In this document: in pieces, positions 28,985-39,584 of the stretch | Position numbering within the stretch: position 1 is the stretch's first letter | How the letters are laid out: each line of letters begins with the position of its first letter | Source of the DNA: Dokdonella sp. | GTDB taxonomy: Bacteria > Pseudomonadota > Gammaproteobacteria > Xanthomonadales > Rhodanobacteraceae | Direction: 5' to 3' | DNA: 64,000 bases | NCBI GenBank assembly: GCA_023228465.1 | Contig: JALOBC010000011.1 | Location: forward strand, 1-64,000 | Position numbers and translations under genes: made by a program | Notes under the pieces: generated by a model | Seen by the model: only the letters and a program-made list of their open reading frames with translations | Told to the model about the DNA's origin: nothing | Databases searched by the model: none

Positions 28985-29088
28985 GCATCGCCTGGTTTGG
29001 GATTCGCGCGGCAGGCCAAGGCCCGTACCGGCCTGCGGCATCGCCGGCCCTGCCGTTCGCGATGCCAGGTTTCGAACAGGGCGCGATG

Positions 29089-30186
29089 CTAGGTTTCGAA
29101 CAGGGGATGCAGCGCGTGCGGCTGTGCGCGCAGGTACTGCCTGGGCGCCTTGACCGTGGCACCGAGATGCGCGGCGGCGTGCCACGGCCAGCGCGGGTCG
29201 TAAAGCAGCGTGCGCGCCAGGGCGACGAAATCCGCATCGCCGGTGCCGACGATCGCCTCGGCCTGGTCGAACCCGGTGATCAGGCCCACGGCGGCGGTCG
29301 GCAGGCCGGTGTGCGCCTTGACCGCGCGCGCCAGCGGTACCTGGAAGCCCGGGCCGACCGGAATGCGCTGCGCGGGCGTCAAGCCGCCGCTGGAGACGTT
29401 GATGGCGCTGCAGCCCCGCGCCTTGAGCGCATCCGCCAGCGCAAGGGTCTGTTCCAGGTCCCAGCCGCCGTCCGCCCAGTCGGTGGCCGAGACGCGCACG
29501 CTGACCGGGCGCCCGGCGGGGACGGCCGCGCGAACCGCATCGAACACCTCGAGCGGGAAGCGCATGCGCTTCGCCAGGCTGCCGCCGTAGGCATCTTCGC
29601 GCCGGTTGGACAGTGGCGAGAGGAACTGGTGCAACAGGTAGCCATGCGCGAAGTGGATCTGGACGGCATCGAAGCCGATGCGCGCCGCACGCTGCGCCGC
29701 CGCGGCGAAGGCGTCGCGGATGCGCGGCAGCTCATCCGCGGCCAGGGCGCGCGGGGCGATTTCGCCTTCGGCATGGGCAATGGCGGAAGGCGCCACCGGC
29801 TGCCAGCCGTCGCTTGCGTCCGGGGCGATCTGCGTTCCGCCTTCCCAGGGCTTGCGCGTGGACGCCTTGCGCCCGGCATGCGCGAGCTGGATGCCGAGTG
29901 GCATGTCCGCATGCCGGCGCACGCCTGCGATGACCCGGGCCAGGGCCCGCTCGGTCTCCGCGGACCACAGGCCCAGGTCGAAGGGTGTGATGCGTCCTTC
30001 GGGCAATACGGCGGTCGCTTCGACCATCAGCAGCGCCGCGCCCGAGTGCGCCAGGTGGCCCAGGTGGATCAGGTGCCAGTCGGTGGCGCATCCGTCTTCG
30101 GCGGAGTACTGGCACATCGGCGCGACCAGGATGCGGTTGCGCAGTTCCAGCGCCTCGATGCGAAACGGGCTGAACAGGGCGCTCAT
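29089..30186 (-). CDS. Old-yellow-enzyme family ene-reductase (YqjM-like)
   Basis: A 365-aa FMN-dependent TIM-barrel enzyme that reduces activated C=C bonds with NAD(P)H. The N-terminal APMCQYSAEDG contains the Cys that marks the thermophilic-like (YqjM/XenA) class. The active-site region is LAHAGRKAS, the barrel core is VQIHFAHGYLLHQFLSPLSN with REDAYGGS, and the FMN phosphate site includes FVALARTLLYDPRWPW. ATG 30186 is the standard start (MSALFSPFRI). Confidence 0.93.
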   Translation of the reverse strand: MSALFSPFRIEALELRNRILVAPMCQYSAEDGCATDWHLIHLGHLAHSGAALLMVEATAVLPEGRITPFDLGLWSAETERALARVIAGVRRHADMPLGIQLAHAGRKASTRKPWEGGTQIAPDASDGWQPVAPSAIAHAEGEIAPRALAADELPRIRDAFAAAAQRAARIGFDAVQIHFAHGYLLHQFLSPLSNRREDAYGGSLAKRMRFPLEVFDAVRAAVPAGRPVSVRVSATDWADGGWDLEQTLALADALKARGCSAINVSSGGLTPAQRIPVGPGFQVPLARAVKAHTGLPTAAVGLITGFDQAEAIVGTGDADFVALARTLLYDPRWPWHAAAHLGATVKAPRQYLRAQPHALHPLFET

Positions 30187-30316
30187 GGGCGGGCTACTCG
30201 TCACTGCGGGGCGGCCAACGTAGCGGAGTCCGGGCCCGAGTCAAGGCATCGCTTGCCATTCGTCGCCAGGATCCCGATATTCAAGGTATCAACGCAACTG
30301 CCGGGTGGAGGCAACC

Positions 30317-30583
30317 ATGGCAACCGGATGGGCCGGCGATGGCGCCGTGCAGGATCAGATCGATGCAACGGTGGATGACGCCGTCAAGCGGGCGCGCGAG
30401 CGCTTGCGCAGTGGGCCGGGCCTGACCCGCTGCGAGGAATGCGATGCGCCGATTCCGCAGGCCCGCCGCGCTGCGGTGCCGGGCGTGCGCCTGTGCGTGA
30501 CCTGCCAGGAGGCCGAGGACCGCGACCAGGCGGCTTCCAGTATCTACAATCGCCGCGGCAGCAAGGACAGCCAGCTGCGCTGA
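30317..30583 (+). CDS. DksA/TraR-type zinc-finger protein (YbiI-like)
   Basis: An 88-aa protein with the TraR/DksA C4 zinc finger: CEECDAPIPQARRAAVPGVRLCVTCQ (about residues 39-64). It lacks the long coiled coil of DksA but carries a helical N-terminus with DDAVKRARERL. It may bind RNA polymerase, but this is unproven for the short versions. ATG 30317 has GGTGGAGG upstream, which favours it over a GTG at 30305. Confidence 0.88.
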   Translation: MATGWAGDGAVQDQIDATVDDAVKRARERLRSGPGLTRCEECDAPIPQARRAAVPGVRLCVTCQEAEDRDQAASSIYNRRGSKDSQLR

Positions 30584-30648
30584 CGCCCGCGGAGCACGGC
30601 TGGCGCAAACGCGCCGGCGCTGCGTCCCGACGATCGAACGAGATCCCG

Positions 30649-31185
30649 ATGCGAAACCCCCTGCAGGACCAGTTGCTCAAGGCCGGCCTGGTCAAGAAGT
30701 CGAAGGTCGACCAGGTGGCGCGCGAGCAGGCGCGCCAGCGCCACGCCAGGCTGCCCGATGCGCCGGACGCCGGTGCCGAGGCGCGTCGCCTGCAGGCCGA
30801 GCGTGCCGAGCGCGACCGTGCGCTCGAAGCGACCCGCAAGGCCGAGGCGCAGCAGCGCGAACTGCGCCTGCAGGGGCACCAGATCATCCAGGCTCATCGC
30901 CTCGCCTGCGAGGGCGACATCGCCTATCGCTTCACCGACGAGGGGCTGATCCGCAGCCTGTGGGTGGATGCTGCCACGCGCCGGCGGCTGGCGTCGGGCG
31001 CGCTGGTGATCGTGCGCGACGAGGACGGCCACGCCATCGTGCCGCGCGAGGTCGCGGCCAAGCTGCGTGAACGTGCCCCGGAGCTCATCGTGCTCGATCA
31101 CGCCAGCGGCGCGGCCGAGCCGCCGGACGCGGAAGAAGCCGAGCTCTATCGCCGCTTCCCGGTGCCGGACGATCTCATCTGGTAG
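30649..31185 (+). CDS. DUF2058 family protein (YaiL-like)
   Basis: A 178-aa protein starting MRNPLQDQLLKAGLVKKSKV, the DUF2058 signature. A charged coiled-coil segment (about residues 40-80, rich in Arg, Glu and Ala) and a C-terminal YRFTDEGLIRSLWV...LIVLDH domain follow. YaiL is described as nucleoprotein/polynucleotide-associated; function is not established. It follows the zinc-finger gene by 65 bp and may share its transcript. Confidence 0.88.
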   Translation: MRNPLQDQLLKAGLVKKSKVDQVAREQARQRHARLPDAPDAGAEARRLQAERAERDRALEATRKAEAQQRELRLQGHQIIQAHRLACEGDIAYRFTDEGLIRSLWVDAATRRRLASGALVIVRDEDGHAIVPREVAAKLRERAPELIVLDHASGAAEPPDAEEAELYRRFPVPDDLIW

Positions 31186-31263
31186 CAGCGCCGTCGCGGC
31201 CGGCTTGAATCGATCCGCGCCTGCCACCATCTGCGGCGCAGTCCATCCAGATAGGGAAGCCCC

Positions 31264-33135
<1,872 letters not shown>

Positions 33136-33160
33136 AGCGCCGGCTGCGGCGTGCCAACAT

Positions 33161-33187
33161 CCCGGTCGCCATGTGGTGGCGACCGGG
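33161..33187 (+). terminator. 11-bp perfect hairpin after htpG
   Basis: CCCGGTCGCCA and TGGCGACCGGG pair perfectly around a 5-nt loop, 25 bp after the htpG stop. A second GC-rich hairpin follows (about 33190-33237). No T-run is seen, so this may protect the mRNA end or end transcription with a factor. Confidence 0.55.
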
Positions 33188-33414
33188 ACCGGTGCCGGGT
33201 CCCGGCCGGCGAAGGCCGCCGGGCGCGCCGGCACCCGGCGAAGCCGAACTCGCCCCGCAGCCGTTCGGCTGAGGCGGGCCGCGCCCGGAAACCGGCCTTC
33301 GACCCGCGGGCGGACTGCGTTCTTCATCGCCCGTCCGTGCGGCGCGGCAGGATGCGCCAGGGCATGTGAACCCGCGTGCTAGCATGACTGGCTTCCCCGC
33401 GGGGGGTCGCCGGA

Positions 33415-34575
33415 ATGATGAGCGCCATGCAGGTCGAGACCAAACTGCCGAAGGTCGGCACGACGATTTTCACCGTGATGAGCCAGCTTGCCGCGGAACA
33501 CGGCGCGGTGAACCTGGGGCAGGGCTTCCCCGACTTCGATGGCCCGCAGGCGCTGCGCGATGCGCTGACGCGGGCGATGAACGCGGGGCACAACCAGTAC
33601 GCGCCGATGACGGGCATTGCGGCGCTGCGCAGCGCGATCGCCAACAAGACCGCGCGCATGTACGGCCACCGGCCGGACGTGGACCAGGAGATCACCGTGA
33701 CTTCGGGCGCCACCGAGGCGCTGTTCGCGGCGATCGCGGCGGTGGTGCGGCCGGGTGACGAAGTGATCGTGCTCGACCCGTGCTATGACAGCTACGATCC
33801 GGCGATCGCGCTCAGCGGTGGGCGTGCCGTACACGTGCCGCTGGATGCGCGCGATTTCTCGCCGGACTGGCAGCGCATCCGCGATGCGATCACGCCGAAG
33901 ACGCGCATGATCATGTTCAACACGCCGCACAACCCCTGCGGTTCGGTGTGGAGCGCGGACGCTATCGGGACGCTGGCCGAACTGGTGCGCGACACGCAGA
34001 TCCTGGTGCTGTCCGACGAGGTGTATGAACACATCATCTTCGATGGCGCGGAACATCAGAGCGTGCTGCGGCATGCGGAACTGGCGGCGCGCAGCTTCGT
34101 CATCAGCTCGTTCGGCAAGACCTACCACTGCACCGGATGGAAGGTGGGCTATTGCATTGCACCGCGCGCGCTTTCGGCCGAGTTCCGCAAGGTGCACCAG
34201 TACCTGACCTTTTCCACCTTCACGCCGGCCCAGTGGGCGCTGGCGGAGATCATCGAGCAGGCGCCGGAGCACTACCTCGAGCTGCCCGCCTTCTACCAGG
34301 ATCGGCGCGATCACTTCCGCGCGCTGATGGCCGGATCGAAGTTCCAGTTGCGACCGGTGGCGGGCGCCTATTTCCAGGTCGTGGACTACAGCGCCCTGAG
34401 CGACAGCGACGACCTGGTGTTCTGCGAATGGCTGGCGCGCGTGGGTGGCGTGGCCGCGATTCCGCTGTCGGCATTCTACGAGTCGCCGCCGCCGGGCCAG
34501 CGCCTGGTGCGGCTATGCTTCGCCAAGAGCGAGGCCTTGCTGGCGCAGGCGGCCGAACGCCTGTGCGCACTGTGA
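33415..34575 (+). CDS. PLP-dependent methionine/glutamine-type aminotransferase (YbdL-like)
   Basis: A 386-aa fold-type I aminotransferase. It has VNLGQGFPDFDGPQ, TSGATEALFAAIAA, NTPHNPCGSVW, DEVYEHI and the PLP lysine in SSFGKTYHCTGWKVGY. YbdL/KAT-like enzymes convert methionine, glutamine and aromatic amino acids and regenerate methionine from its keto acid. ATG 33415, 33418 and 33427 are all possible starts. The omega-amidase gene starts 10 bp after its stop, and the pair forms a recognised keto-acid salvage unit. Confidence 0.92.
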   Translation: MMSAMQVETKLPKVGTTIFTVMSQLAAEHGAVNLGQGFPDFDGPQALRDALTRAMNAGHNQYAPMTGIAALRSAIANKTARMYGHRPDVDQEITVTSGATEALFAAIAAVVRPGDEVIVLDPCYDSYDPAIALSGGRAVHVPLDARDFSPDWQRIRDAITPKTRMIMFNTPHNPCGSVWSADAIGTLAELVRDTQILVLSDEVYEHIIFDGAEHQSVLRHAELAARSFVISSFGKTYHCTGWKVGYCIAPRALSAEFRKVHQYLTFSTFTPAQWALAEIIEQAPEHYLELPAFYQDRRDHFRALMAGSKFQLRPVAGAYFQVVDYSALSDSDDLVFCEWLARVGGVAAIPLSAFYESPPPGQRLVRLCFAKSEALLAQAAERLCAL

Positions 34576-34585
34576 GGGCAGGTCG

Positions 34586-35392
34586 ATGATGCAGCCGCTA
34601 CGGGTTTCCCTGGTGCAGGGCGCGACGCGCTGGCACGACGCGCCGGCCAACCGCGAATACTACGGCGCACTGGTGCGCGCGCTCCAGGGGCGCACGGATC
34701 TGGTGGTATTGCCGGAAACCTTCCTTTCCGGCTTCACCAGCGACACCCTCGCCAACGCCGAAGCGATGGATGGCGAAGGCCTGCGCTGGCTGCGCGGCCT
34801 GGCCGCGGAAACGGGCCTGGTCGTCACCGGCAGTCTGGTCATTCGCGAGGGCGACCTGTGCGTCAACCGCATGGTGTGGATGCCGCCCAGCGGCGACCAT
34901 GCACAGTATGACAAGCGCCACCTGTTCCGCATGGCCGGCGAGCACGAGCGCTATGCGCCGGGTGGCGCGCGGCTGATCGTGGAACTCAAGGGTTGGCGCA
35001 TCCGCACCGAGGTCTGCTACGACCTGCGCTTCCCGGTGTGGCTGCGCAACCGCTATGACCGCGAGGCGGCACGCTTCGACTATGACCTGATGCTGTTCGT
35101 CGCCAACTGGCCGGCCGCGCGCCGGCACGCCTGGCGCACCCTGCTGCGCGCCCGCGCCATCGAGAACCTCAGCTACTGCGTCGGGGTCAACCGCGTCGGC
35201 ATCGACGGCAACGATCTTGCCTACGCCGGCGACAGCGCCGCGCTGGATTTCCTCGGCCAGCCGCTGGTGGAACTGGGCGCACAGGAACAGGTGGCGACCG
35301 TGGTGCTCGACCCGGCTGCGCTGGCCGCCCACCGCGAACGCTTCCCGGCCTGGATGGATGCCGATCCGTTCACCCTCGGCCCCGCCCCGTAG
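34586..35392 (+). CDS. Omega-amidase (YafV/NIT2-like)
   Basis: A 268-aa nitrilase-superfamily amidase. The Glu-Lys-Cys triad is in LPETFLSGF, QYDKRHLFRMAGEH and RTEVCYDLRFPVW. YafV/NIT2 enzymes hydrolyse alpha-ketoglutaramate and alpha-ketosuccinamate, the products of glutamine and asparagine transamination, which matches the aminotransferase 10 bp upstream. ATG 34586 or 34589 are both possible. Confidence 0.93.
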   Translation: MMQPLRVSLVQGATRWHDAPANREYYGALVRALQGRTDLVVLPETFLSGFTSDTLANAEAMDGEGLRWLRGLAAETGLVVTGSLVIREGDLCVNRMVWMPPSGDHAQYDKRHLFRMAGEHERYAPGGARLIVELKGWRIRTEVCYDLRFPVWLRNRYDREAARFDYDLMLFVANWPAARRHAWRTLLRARAIENLSYCVGVNRVGIDGNDLAYAGDSAALDFLGQPLVELGAQEQVATVVLDPAALAAHRERFPAWMDADPFTLGPAP

Positions 35393-35412
35393 GCTGCGGG
35401 AAGACCGCTATC

Positions 35413-35652
35413 GTGGAGGGACTTCAGTCCCGATGCCGCGGGAAGTTCGTTGCCGTGGGAGGGACTTCAGTCCCGATGCCGGGGGAAGTTCTCTGCCGTG
35501 GGAGGGACTTCAGTCCCGATACCAGGGGAAGTTCTCTGCCGTGGGAGGGACTTCAGTCCCGATGCCGCGGGAAGTTCTCTGCCGTGGGAGGGACTTCAGT
35601 CCCGATGCCGCGGGAAGTTCGTTGCCGTGGGAGGGACTTCAGTCCCGATGCC
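35413..35652 (+). repeat. Tandem array of six REPs, 43-bp period
   Basis: Copies start at 35413, 35455, 35498, 35541, 35584 and 35627; the first is 42 bp, the next four are 43 bp and the last is partial. Each unit is a REP (GTGGGAG head, GGGACTTCAGTCCC stem) plus a conserved 17-18 bp linker (CGCGGGAAGTTCTCTGC with small changes). Because the linkers are also repeated, this is not a CRISPR array. The array fills the gap between the omega-amidase and arsC-like genes. Confidence 0.92.
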
Positions 35653-35782
35653 TTGCCTGGGATGACCGGTACATCACCGGGGTGCTTGGCTGCCACTGCG
35701 GCAAAGGCACTGGGTCCCGGCGTGCGCCGGAACGACGAGGGGTGGCATGGTTGCGTGGGGCATCGCTGCTTGCGGGGAAGGC

Positions 35783-35805
35783 ATCGCGGCTGAAGCCGCT
35801 CCCAG
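35783..35805 (-). repeat. REP sequence, inverted, GCGGCTTCAGCCGC stem
   Basis: The minus-strand unit carries the same stem as the copies at 102 and 172, but its head has CTGGGAG in place of GTGGGAG. It closes the array region before the arsC-like gene. Confidence 0.75.
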
Positions 35806-35851
35806 GGTAGCGTGGCCTTGCAGGTCACGCTGGCGCCACGGGCGGGATGGT

Positions 35852-36202
35852 TCAGAGGATCGCCAGCACGCTTTCCGGCGGGCGGCCAAGTGCTGCCTTG
35901 CCGTTGGCCAGCACCACCGGGCGCTGGATCAGGCGCGGGTGGGCGTGCATGGCGGCGATCAGTTCGGCGCGCCCGAGGCCAGGATCATCCAGCCCGAGTT
36001 GGGTGTATTCCGCTTCATCGTGGCGCATCAGCGCGCGCGGTTCGAGGCCGAGCAGGTTCAGCATGCGCTCGATCTCGGCCAGCGAGGGCGGATCGGCAAG
36101 GTAGTCGATGATGCGCGGCTTGATGCCGCGCGATTCGATCAGGGCCAGCGTGGCGCGCGACTTCGAGCAACGCGGGTTGTGCAGGATGACGACTTCGCTC
36201 AT
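35852..36202 (-). CDS. ArsC/YfgD-family thioredoxin-fold reductase
   Basis: A 116-aa ArsC-family protein with the active-site loop HNPRCSKSRATLAL (Cys12, about residues 8-21) and RPVVLANGKAALGRPPESVL at the end. Family members include glutaredoxin-dependent arsenate reductases and YfgD proteins of unclear function. No arsenic operon is near, so a role in arsenate resistance is uncertain. ATG 36202 has GGAACA upstream; an in-frame ATG at 36214 is less likely. Confidence 0.88.
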   Translation of the reverse strand: MSEVVILHNPRCSKSRATLALIESRGIKPRIIDYLADPPSLAEIERMLNLLGLEPRALMRHDEAEYTQLGLDDPGLGRAELIAAMHAHPRLIQRPVVLANGKAALGRPPESVLAIL

Positions 36203-36352
36203 GGCTTGTTCCATTCAGGTACTCCGGTGGATAGTACCGCTGGTGTCCGCGCGGGCGGAATCGAACAGGCGGTCGCGATGCAGGGTCAAGGCAGCATGAC
36301 CACCGGTCCAGCCGCATGCCGCGCGGTGTTTGCCTGATCGTGGAGCCATGCC

Positions 36353-36787
36353 ATGAAGATTCTCAGCCTGCTGGTCCTGACCCTCCTGCTTTCGGCCTGC
36401 GTCCCGGCCATGACCGAATCGGCCGTGCGCCCGGCCGCGCACAGCCAGGCCAATGCATCCGTCGATTACCGCGAATACACCACCAGCCCGGTGATGGCGG
36501 CCGACTTCAGCAACATCCAGGACTGGAGTTCGCCCGATCCCGAACACGTGGTGCTGTGGAGCACGCCCAATCGTGCCTACCTGGTGAGCCTCATGGGCGC
36601 CTGCCTGCAGTTGCAGGATGCGCCGACCATCGGCATTTCCGGCGGCGCCGGCGGCAGTTTCGTGCGTGCCGGACGCGATGCCATCCTGGTGCAGGGCGAG
36701 CGCTGTCCGATCCGGCGCATCGACCGGCTCGACACCCGCCGCCTCAAGGCCGCGCTCGCCGCCGCGGGGCAGCCGGTGCACGAATAG
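36353..36787 (+). CDS. DUF6491-like lipoprotein
   Basis: A 144-aa predicted lipoprotein. The signal peptide is MKILSLLVLTLLLSAC with a good lipobox (LSAC, Cys16). The mature part contains VVLWSTPNRAYLVSLMGAC and QGERCPIRRIDRLD; the two later Cys can pair. Its layout resembles the DUF6491 proteins of xanthomonads. Function is unknown. Confidence 0.82.
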   Translation: MKILSLLVLTLLLSACVPAMTESAVRPAAHSQANASVDYREYTTSPVMAADFSNIQDWSSPDPEHVVLWSTPNRAYLVSLMGACLQLQDAPTIGISGGAGGSFVRAGRDAILVQGERCPIRRIDRLDTRRLKAALAAAGQPVHE

Positions 36788-36870
36788 GCGCAGCCGCACA
36801 AGCGATGGGGTGGTGCGGGCGCAAGCGTCCGCAGCGGGCTTTCGCTCGTCGGCATGCGGCGCGGTTCGAT

Positions 36871-36882
36871 ATGTTATAACAT
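36871..36882. promoter_or_regulatory. Palindrome ATGTTATAACAT upstream of the MerC-domain gene
   Basis: A perfect 12-bp palindrome, extended imperfectly by GAT and GTC, sits 93 bp ahead of the MerC-domain start and overlaps a possible -10 (TATAAC). The half-sites look like those of Zur/Fur-type operators. Which regulator binds is inferred. Confidence 0.5.
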
Positions 36883-36975
36883 GTCGATCGTGTCGTACCC
36901 CAATGGTCGTGCGCGCATTTGAGATGCGTGCGCGGTGTCGATCCGGACCCGCGTTTCTTGATCCCCGGAGATCAG

Positions 36976-37419
36976 ATGGCCCCGTTCCTGCGTGCCTCCC
37001 CGCTGGCGCATCGCGTTGACCGCTTTGGTGCGGCGGCCTCGGCACTGTGCGCGCTCCATTGCGCCTTGCTGCCACTGGTGCTGGCCTTCCTGCCGGCGCT
37101 CGGGCTCGGCTTTCTTGCCGACCATCGGCTGGAACGGGGCTTCGTGGTTTTCGCCAGCCTGCTTGCGCTGGCCTCCCTGCTGACCGGCTATCGCCGCCAC
37201 CAGCGTTTCCGTGCATTCGCCCTGCTGGTGCCGGGCATCGCCCTGCTGATTGCCGGTGTCACGCTGGAGCAGCTCGGCTCGCTGGCGCATGCGCTGCTGG
37301 TGGCCAGCGGCGGCGGGCTGGTGGCACTCGCCCACTTCGTCAACCTGCGCCTCACGCACGGGCATGGATCGGGCGCCACGTGCGTGCACGGGCGCTGTGC
37401 GGTGGGCGCCGGTTCCTGA
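36976..37419 (+). CDS. MerC-domain membrane protein
   Basis: A 147-aa membrane protein with four hydrophobic helices. The first contains SALCALHCALLPLVLAF, whose Cys pair marks the MerC family of metal (classically mercury) importers. His and Cys residues at the C-terminus (RLTHGHGSGATCVHGRC) could bind metal. No merA or merR is near. ATG 36976 has CCGGAGA upstream. The palindromic site upstream suggests metal-dependent control; zinc is a reasonable alternative to mercury. Confidence 0.85.
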   Translation: MAPFLRASPLAHRVDRFGAAASALCALHCALLPLVLAFLPALGLGFLADHRLERGFVVFASLLALASLLTGYRRHQRFRAFALLVPGIALLIAGVTLEQLGSLAHALLVASGGGLVALAHFVNLRLTHGHGSGATCVHGRCAVGAGS

Positions 37420-37441
37420 GCCCCCTACGCGGGCGTCGCTT

Positions 37442-38488
37442 TCAGGCGGTGGCGCCGGTGCGCGACGCGTTCGCGATGCTGCGCAGTCCGTGCACGAAGC
37501 TGCCCAGGGCGATCAGCCCCCACACGGCGAGGTTGAGGTACACGCCGGCATCGGCCAGGGCGGCGAGTGGGACGAAGTTCAGCGCGCGGGCCAGTTCGAA
37601 GCTGCCCACCGTGTACATGCCGACCGGGAAGGCGATGTTCCAGGCGTCCGCTTCGTGGCGCAGGGGCAGGCGGCGGATGACGTGCCGCCAGCACCATAGC
37701 AGCGCCAGCTGCATGAACCACCAGCTGGCCGCAGCCCAGGCCAGGAGCGTGAAGCCGGTGATGAAGGGGCGCACGCCGTCGAAAGCCGTGGCTGCGAGTT
37801 GCTGCATCAGCAGGCTGCCGGCCAGGGTGATGATGGCCAGGGCCCCCATGACGATCCAGTAGGGCGCGCGCAGGCCTTCGGGGGTGAGTGGCAGGAACAC
37901 CATGCGTCGCATGACCAGGGTGCCGAGCCACAGGTAGAACGCGCAACCAAGCAGGAACAGGGCCATGCCGGCGAACAGCATCGTGGCGTCCTGCGCGCCG
38001 AGCAGGCTGGCCAGCACCGCCAGTGCCTCGGTGGCGACGATGACCACCAGCCAGCCGCCGGTGATCGCCTGTGCCGGCTCGGGCTTGTCGCGCCGCGTGA
38101 TCATCGCGGCGAAGAAGGCCTGGCTGAGCGCGATCCAGATCACGCCGGCGACCAGCCAGCAGGCCCAGGCGAGCGCCGGGGCGCTTGCCACGATCACGAA
38201 CTGGCTGCCCAGCACGCACAGGCCGGCGACCAGGGTGAGGTAGCCCGCGCCGCGGCTGGCGTCGCACAGATCTCGCCACATGGCGCGTGGATGGCAGGCC
38301 AGGCGCCACAGGCTGAGTGCGAGCAGCCAGGCGAAGAGCACCAGGTTCAGCGCGAGCAGCGCTTGCGCTAGGGGCTGGAAGCCATGCTGGGCCGCGTCCA
38401 CGGACGCGATGCCGGTCGCCATCACGGCGGCAAAGCACCCCGGATCGAGGTTGCGTGCGTGGACCTGCAGGGCGTGGCGGATGCTCAA
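37442..38488 (-). CDS. SLAC1/TehA-type (TDT family) membrane transporter
   Basis: A 348-aa protein with about ten membrane helices and the family start LDPGCFAAVMATGIAS. TDT members are anion channels or dicarboxylate/tellurite-resistance/sulfite exporters; the substrate cannot be told from the sequence. The start is TTG 38488, since no ATG is available before the first helix. It converges with the MerC-domain gene and is divergent from the CDF transporter over 100 bp. Confidence 0.88.
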   Translation of the reverse strand: MSIRHALQVHARNLDPGCFAAVMATGIASVDAAQHGFQPLAQALLALNLVLFAWLLALSLWRLACHPRAMWRDLCDASRGAGYLTLVAGLCVLGSQFVIVASAPALAWACWLVAGVIWIALSQAFFAAMITRRDKPEPAQAITGGWLVVIVATEALAVLASLLGAQDATMLFAGMALFLLGCAFYLWLGTLVMRRMVFLPLTPEGLRAPYWIVMGALAIITLAGSLLMQQLAATAFDGVRPFITGFTLLAWAAASWWFMQLALLWCWRHVIRRLPLRHEADAWNIAFPVGMYTVGSFELARALNFVPLAALADAGVYLNLAVWGLIALGSFVHGLRSIANASRTGATA

Positions 38489-38588
38489 GCCGGGGGCGTC
38501 CTGGCAATGCGGGTGTCCGGATTATGGCGCGCCGCGGCCCAATGGACAGTGATTGTGTAACCCCGCGCGGGCGCCCTAGCATGCCGGC

Positions 38589-39497
38589 ATGAGCCACGAA
38601 CATGCGCATCGGGGTCACGCGCCGGGCGCCGCGTCGGGGCGTGAATCCCGCCTGCTGCTGGCCTTCGTGCTGACCACGCTGACCATGGTGGTGGAGGCCG
38701 CGGGGGGCTGGTTATCGGGTTCACTTGCGCTGCTTGCCGATGCCGGCCATATGCTGGTGGATGCCGTGGCCCTGCTGTTCGCCTGGCTGGGCGCGCGCTT
38801 CGCCCGGCGGCCGGCCGATGCGCGGCGCAGTTTCGGCTACGCGCGGCTGGAAGTTCTGGTGGGCTACACCAACGCGCTGGCGCAGTTCGTGCTGGTGGGC
38901 TGGATCGCGCTCGAGGCGGCGCTGCGCCTGCGCCAGCCCGAGCCGATTCTGTCCGGACTGATGCTGGTCGTGGCGCTGGCTGGCCTGCTGGTGAACATCG
39001 TGGTGCTGCGCATCCTGCCCGCGCATGATCATGCCGACCTGAACACGGCCGCAGCCCGCCTGCACGTGATCGGCGACCTGCTCGGTTCGCTGGCCGCGGT
39101 CGCGGCAGCGGTACTGATCGGCCTGTTCGGCTGGCTGTGGGCCGATGCGCTGCTGTCGGTCGGGGTCGCGCTGCTGATCCTGGCCAGCGCCTGGCGATTG
39201 CTGCGCCGCAGTTCGCACATCCTGCTCGAAGGCGTGCCCGAAGGGATCGATGCCGGCCACGTGGCGCGCGCCCTGCGCGCAGAGGTCGCGGACGTGTGCG
39301 AAGTCCATCACGTGCACGTGTGGCAGCTTGCGGGGGGCTATCATCTGGCCACGCTGCACGTGCGCCTGCATGCAGGCGCCGATCCCGATCGGGCCATGCA
39401 GGCCGTGCAAGGCGTGCTCAAGGCGCGCTTTCGCATCGAGCACGCGACAGTGCAGATCGACAACCTCGCCTGTCCGGATCCTGGCTGTGAACACTGA
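38589..39497 (+). CDS. Cation diffusion facilitator (ZitB/CzcD-like)
   Basis: A 302-aa CDF exporter with a His-rich N-terminus (HEHAHRGH), six helices and the metal-site motifs LLADAGHMLVDA in helix 2 and LHVIGDLLGS in helix 5. The cytoplasmic C-terminal domain has CEVHHVHVWQLAGGYH. It should export zinc or other divalent metals with proton antiport. ATG 38589 is the only start near the His-rich head. The C-terminal tail ends CPDPGCEH. Confidence 0.95.
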   Translation: MSHEHAHRGHAPGAASGRESRLLLAFVLTTLTMVVEAAGGWLSGSLALLADAGHMLVDAVALLFAWLGARFARRPADARRSFGYARLEVLVGYTNALAQFVLVGWIALEAALRLRQPEPILSGLMLVVALAGLLVNIVVLRILPAHDHADLNTAAARLHVIGDLLGSLAAVAAAVLIGLFGWLWADALLSVGVALLILASAWRLLRRSSHILLEGVPEGIDAGHVARALRAEVADVCEVHHVHVWQLAGGYHLATLHVRLHAGADPDRAMQAVQGVLKARFRIEHATVQIDNLACPDPGCEH

Positions 39498-39523
39498 TCG
39501 GGCGAGGCGCGCGCCGGCTTTGC

Positions 39524-39551
39524 TTGCATGGCCGGCGCAGGCTGCTATTCT
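39524..39551 (+). promoter_or_regulatory. Promoter of the THX gene
   Basis: TTGCAT (39524-39529) and TATTCT (39546-39551) are separated by 16 bp, a reasonable sigma-70 promoter 33 bp ahead of the THX start codon. Confidence 0.55.
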
Positions 39552-39584
39552 GCGCGCCACCAACCGACCACGGAATTCCTGATC

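Noticed and set aside
35413..35652. Resemblance to a CRISPR array
   Set aside because: The spacer-like parts are themselves repeated, the unit is a REP hairpin, and no cas gene is present.
35217..35810. Open frames with a repeated peptide (SRCRGKF type) across the REP array
   Set aside because: They only translate the tandem DNA repeat and run out of the omega-amidase gene in another frame.
35852..36202. Arsenic-resistance operon
   Set aside because: Only a lone ArsC/YfgD-type gene is present, with no arsR, arsB or arsH nearby.
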